Positions 62,301-64,000 of a stretch of DNA of 64,000 nucleotides are shown here, one piece after another. This stretch comes from Gammaproteobacteria bacterium (GTDB taxonomy: Bacteria > Pseudomonadota > Gammaproteobacteria > VBWC01). The first letter of the stretch is position 1, and every line of letters begins with the position of its first letter. Below the pieces are notes generated by a model. It saw only the letters and a list, made by a program, of their open reading frames with translations. It searched no databases and had not been told where the DNA came from. Location of the stretch: positions 221,537-285,536 of the forward strand of contig VBWC01000004.1 of NCBI GenBank assembly GCA_006218035.1, written 5' to 3'. The translations under genes were made by a program, and so were the position numbers.

Positions 62301-64000
62301 CGTATCAAGAAGGTCGGTTACGACAACTGGTCATCGGGCAGTCCGCATATCACGATCGCCAGCGCGCCGCCGAATGCTCCCACCAGCGTCAGCGCAAGCG
62401 ATACCGCTTCCGACAACGGTGGTTCGGTGAGCCTGTCATGGACGGTGTCGTCATCGGCGGAAACAACTCATCAGCGCATCTACCGCAGCACCACGAGCGG
62501 CAGCGGTTACGCCTTGCTGGCCACGATCAACAACAACACGACCAACAGCTACGCCGACACGACCGCAACAACGGGGACGCCCTACTATTACGTGATCCGC
62601 GCCTGGAACGGATCACAGGAATCAGCGAATTCGAATCAGGCCAGCGCCACCGCCGCCGACAATATCGTGCCCAACGCGCCGACGGGCCTGGCAGCGACCG
62701 CTGGCAACGGCGAAGTCAATCTGTCGTGGACCGTTTCAAATTCAGCCGACACTTCCCAGCAAAGAATTTACCGCAGCACGACGGACGGCAGCGGCTATAC
62801 GTTGCTGACAACGATCAATAACAATACGGCTGCGACCTATCGCGACAGCACCGTCGTCAACGGAACGACCTACTATTACGTCATCCGCGCCTATGATGAT
62901 TCGCAGGAATCCGCCAATTCGGCGCAGGCAAGCGCCACGCCGTCGGCAAGCATCGTCAATGCGCCAACGAGTCTCCTCGCTGTCCCAGGTGACGCGCAGG
63001 TCAGCCTGTCCTGGACGGTATCGACGTCCGGCACCGTCTCACAACAAAGACTTTACCGCAGCACGACCAATGGCAGCGGATACGCGCTGCTGACAACGAT
63101 CAATAACAATACGACCAACAGCTACGTCGACAGCAGCAGCGTCAACGCCACAACCTACTATTACGTCATCCGTGCCTGGAACGGCACAGCGGAATCCGCT
63201 AATTCTAATCAGGCCAGTGCGACGCCGTCGGCGAACGCAGTGCCGGTCGCCGTCAATGGCGTGCTCTATCCGCTCAAGAACAGCACCGCGACCGGCACGC
63301 TGGTCGCAACTGATGGTGACAGTGACCCGTTGACCTACAGCATTGCCACCAATGGCTCACTCGGCACGGCAACGATCACCAACGCCGGCACCGGCACCTA
63401 CCAGTATGTCCCGAACACCAACGCAACCGGCGCCGACAGCTTCACGTTCCGCGTCAACGACGGCAAGGTGAACTCGAACACGGCGACGATCAGTGTAACG
63501 ATCACACCGCCCGTCACCGGCACGACGATAGTCAAGGGCGGCTGGAACATGATCTCGATCCCGACCAACCTGACCCAGAAATCCGATTTCTACACTATAC
63601 TGCTCGACGATATCGGCAGCCCGCCGTTCGTGTTCGGCTGGAACAGCGACCGCGTACCCGGCAGCTTTGCCGGCGCCCACGTCAGCGCCGCGAATGCGCA
63701 ACCGGGCAAGGGGTATCTGGTCTATTTCCCGAGCAACAGTATCGCAATCGATGATCAATTCAACGGTGAACATGTCGCGCAATGTGATGCGGTGAACTTC
63801 ACCGGGGTGCAGTGTGTCGACGTGCAGTTGCAGATTGGCGGCTCGATGATCGGCAATCCATACCCGGTTAACAAGGATCTGCTGCAGGCCGCGGACGTCA
63901 AGATCTGCAATGCCTCGCAAACGCCCGGATGCACCAGCGCGGGCGACTGGAAGACCTATAGTCAGGCCGTCACCAACGGTTGGATATCGAACATTATCTA
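59355..64000 (+). CDS. Giant modular exported protein, 3' end outside window (>1548 residues)
   Basis: The frame is open from an ATG at 59355 to the edge. A signal peptide (YMIAGVALMLAGAQAHA) is followed by a FlgD-like Ig domain (about 35-115: NPFNANNAESTTISYTLG, then EIWNGKDDANAILPDGNYPY) and an NHL/BNR-type beta propeller (about 128-402). Two Fn3-like repeats (412-612) come next. A second FlgD-Ig (615-709) and second propeller (715-992) are clearly duplicated from the first. Three near-identical Fn3 repeats (about 1001-1292, for example QRIYRSTTSGSGYALLATIN), a tandem-95/cadherin-like domain (1295-1389) and a domain starting GWNMISIPTNLTQ complete the visible part. It is probably a surface or secreted adhesive protein; FlgD-Ig domains often accompany secretion tails in other phyla (family knowledge). 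Confidence 0.88.
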   Translation, partial: MPIGSRKNRYMIAGVALMLAGAQAHAANVSSVSATPNPFNANNAESTTISYTLGNSSLLWLKIYNGSAVLKRKLVDPTGFTGTNRTAGAKSEIWNGKDDANAILPDGNYPYQIDAAFYSADFSLGQNVHDVAVDPSSPNVMWYVGKTTPYVYKSTDSGSNWTGVSGTGCSAKCYGVVTNSTGQSIYVVEDGQASLNVSTDGGNNWGTSAAFPGSDTKVADVATSSDGTIIYVVAYTNNAIYKSVNSGGSWSTCTATGMSLGGAASGIGTSADGTTVIVTDSSNHRVYKSTNSCSSFSLISGITSGTTAGRVNYPYQVAIQSDGKFWVSERDNHRIQQFDSSGNVLMTVGGTAAASGNYQFNSGAFYFGVGLATISGQPYIVVADYGNTRIKKLGYDNWASSTHLQIASGGGATTTAAGSATASAASATSIGVSMPYTDDGNTNNTYTVDYKLSAAGSWTNWVTAAAHSTSPYTTTITGLTSGQSYDVRMTYNDVDGVTGTNPQTVTGIVMPSNATVAGTATATGATMSSISVSMPYTSDTNNNNTYTVDYKLSSAGSWTNWVTAAAHAASPYATTITGLTIGETYDVRTTYNDADSVTGTNPQTVSSITLPSGVFNVSSISISPNPFNPGNSETTTISYNLTNAALLWMKIYNNGSVLKRTLVTPGSYTATNKAAGANSSIWNGKNESNVIQPDGQYPLKIDDAFFVSHFATPGSNPQDVAVVSSNPSTIWMTDKTSPYVFKSTNSGSSWSGVSGTGASAKDYGIAVSADGQRIYISDDGQSSLNMSTNGGSSWATSGTFPGSATQISDVATSDNGLIVYALNYNAGVVYKSINGGTAWGTCSNPGYSLSGPRGITTNAAGTTVMIADSGNNKVWLGSGGATNSNTDCGFFFDYSIAAGTGAGQLSYPYQVEIQEDGKFWVSERDTHRIQQFDPSSQVLMTIGGSASGSGNYQFNSGASYFGIGLASISGQAHIFVADYNNARIKKVGYDNWSSGSPHITIASAPPNAPTSVSASDTASDNGGSVSLSWTVSSSAETTHQRIYRSTTSGSGYALLATINNNTTNSYADTTATTGTPYYYVIRAWNGSQESANSNQASATAADNIVPNAPTGLAATAGNGEVNLSWTVSNSADTSQQRIYRSTTDGSGYTLLTTINNNTAATYRDSTVVNGTTYYYVIRAYDDSQESANSAQASATPSASIVNAPTSLLAVPGDAQVSLSWTVSTSGTVSQQRLYRSTTNGSGYALLTTINNNTTNSYVDSSSVNATTYYYVIRAWNGTAESANSNQASATPSANAVPVAVNGVLYPLKNSTATGTLVATDGDSDPLTYSIATNGSLGTATITNAGTGTYQYVPNTNATGADSFTFRVNDGKVNSNTATISVTITPPVTGTTIVKGGWNMISIPTNLTQKSDFYTILLDDIGSPPFVFGWNSDRVPGSFAGAHVSAANAQPGKGYLVYFPSNSIAIDDQFNGEHVAQCDAVNFTGVQCVDVQLQIGGSMIGNPYPVNKDLLQAADVKICNASQTPGCTSAGDWKTYSQAVTNGWISNII

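Noticed and set aside
62450-63230. Regularly spaced DNA repeats that might suggest a CRISPR array
   Set aside because: The period is about 270 bp and the repeats encode Fn3 domains in frame; they are coding repeats.
1-64000. Search for tRNA, rRNA, CRISPR, prophage or known antiviral defence genes
   Set aside because: None could be recognised by eye in this window; a covariance-model scan would be needed to exclude small RNAs.

Overview
The window looks like chromosomal DNA of a high-GC gammaproteobacterium. The conserved blocks lptD-surA-pdxA-rsmA, glyQ-glyS, glnA-ntrB-ntrC, hemC-hemD-hemX-hemY, an AlgZ/AlgR-type pair and a class I adenylate cyclase are the arrangement of Chromatiales/Xanthomonadales-like lineages. 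No rRNA, tRNA, CRISPR array or prophage was seen. The genus cannot be fixed from the sequence alone.

Layout. (1) 1-3.0 kb: the start of a two-partner-secretion transporter (TpsB) running off the left edge, a rhodanese-MoeB fusion, and a decayed fragment of an RND efflux pump. (2) 3.1-14.5 kb: an unrecognised 609-residue protein with a PilZ-like stretch, the cell-wall sugar kinase amgK, and an eight-gene minus-strand operon (TolQ, two TolR/ExbD, a TonB-like protein, a small periplasmic protein, a TPR lipoprotein, a 1395-residue TPR protein and a periplasmic protein). The operon has the composition of the Agl-Glt/Nfs type of trans-envelope machine. (3) 15-25.4 kb: outer-membrane biogenesis and housekeeping: lptD, surA, pdxA, rsmA, facing plsC, gmhB, a MazG-like gene and glyS/glyQ. 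(4) 25.6-33 kb: a PP-loop tRNA-thiolation-like gene coupled to a TusA-like gene, then glnA with a sigma-54 promoter, a DUF4124 gene and ntrBC. (5) 32.7-49.7 kb: class 1B-like dihydroorotate dehydrogenase, trmL, a methyltransferase, lysA with a frameshifted lptM, an esterase, cyaA, a degenerate GGDEF gene, argH, algZ/algR and hemCDXY. Short palindromic repeats and MITE-like elements are scattered here. (6) 49.8-55.1 kb: a ferredoxin-reductase, a cupin, a membrane glycosyltransferase and a polysaccharide deacetylase. A 71-bp copy of the cupin gene after the deacetylase brackets the polysaccharide genes. (7) 55.3-64 kb: an accessory region with two IS3-type orfA remnants, a broken cytochrome c gene, a small Gly/Asn-rich exported protein, two members of an unrecognised exported protein family, and a giant modular exported protein (duplicated FlgD-Ig plus propeller, Fn3 repeats, a cadherin/tandem-95-like domain and a GWNMISIP domain) running off the right edge.

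How it fits together. Much of the window serves the envelope: LPS transport and heptose supply, OMP folding, phospholipid synthesis, peptidoglycan sugar recycling, a proton-driven trans-envelope machine, a TPS transporter, exopolysaccharide synthesis and large exported surface proteins. The most interesting parts are the Agl/Glt-like operon and the 56-64 kb cluster of exported proteins of unknown function.
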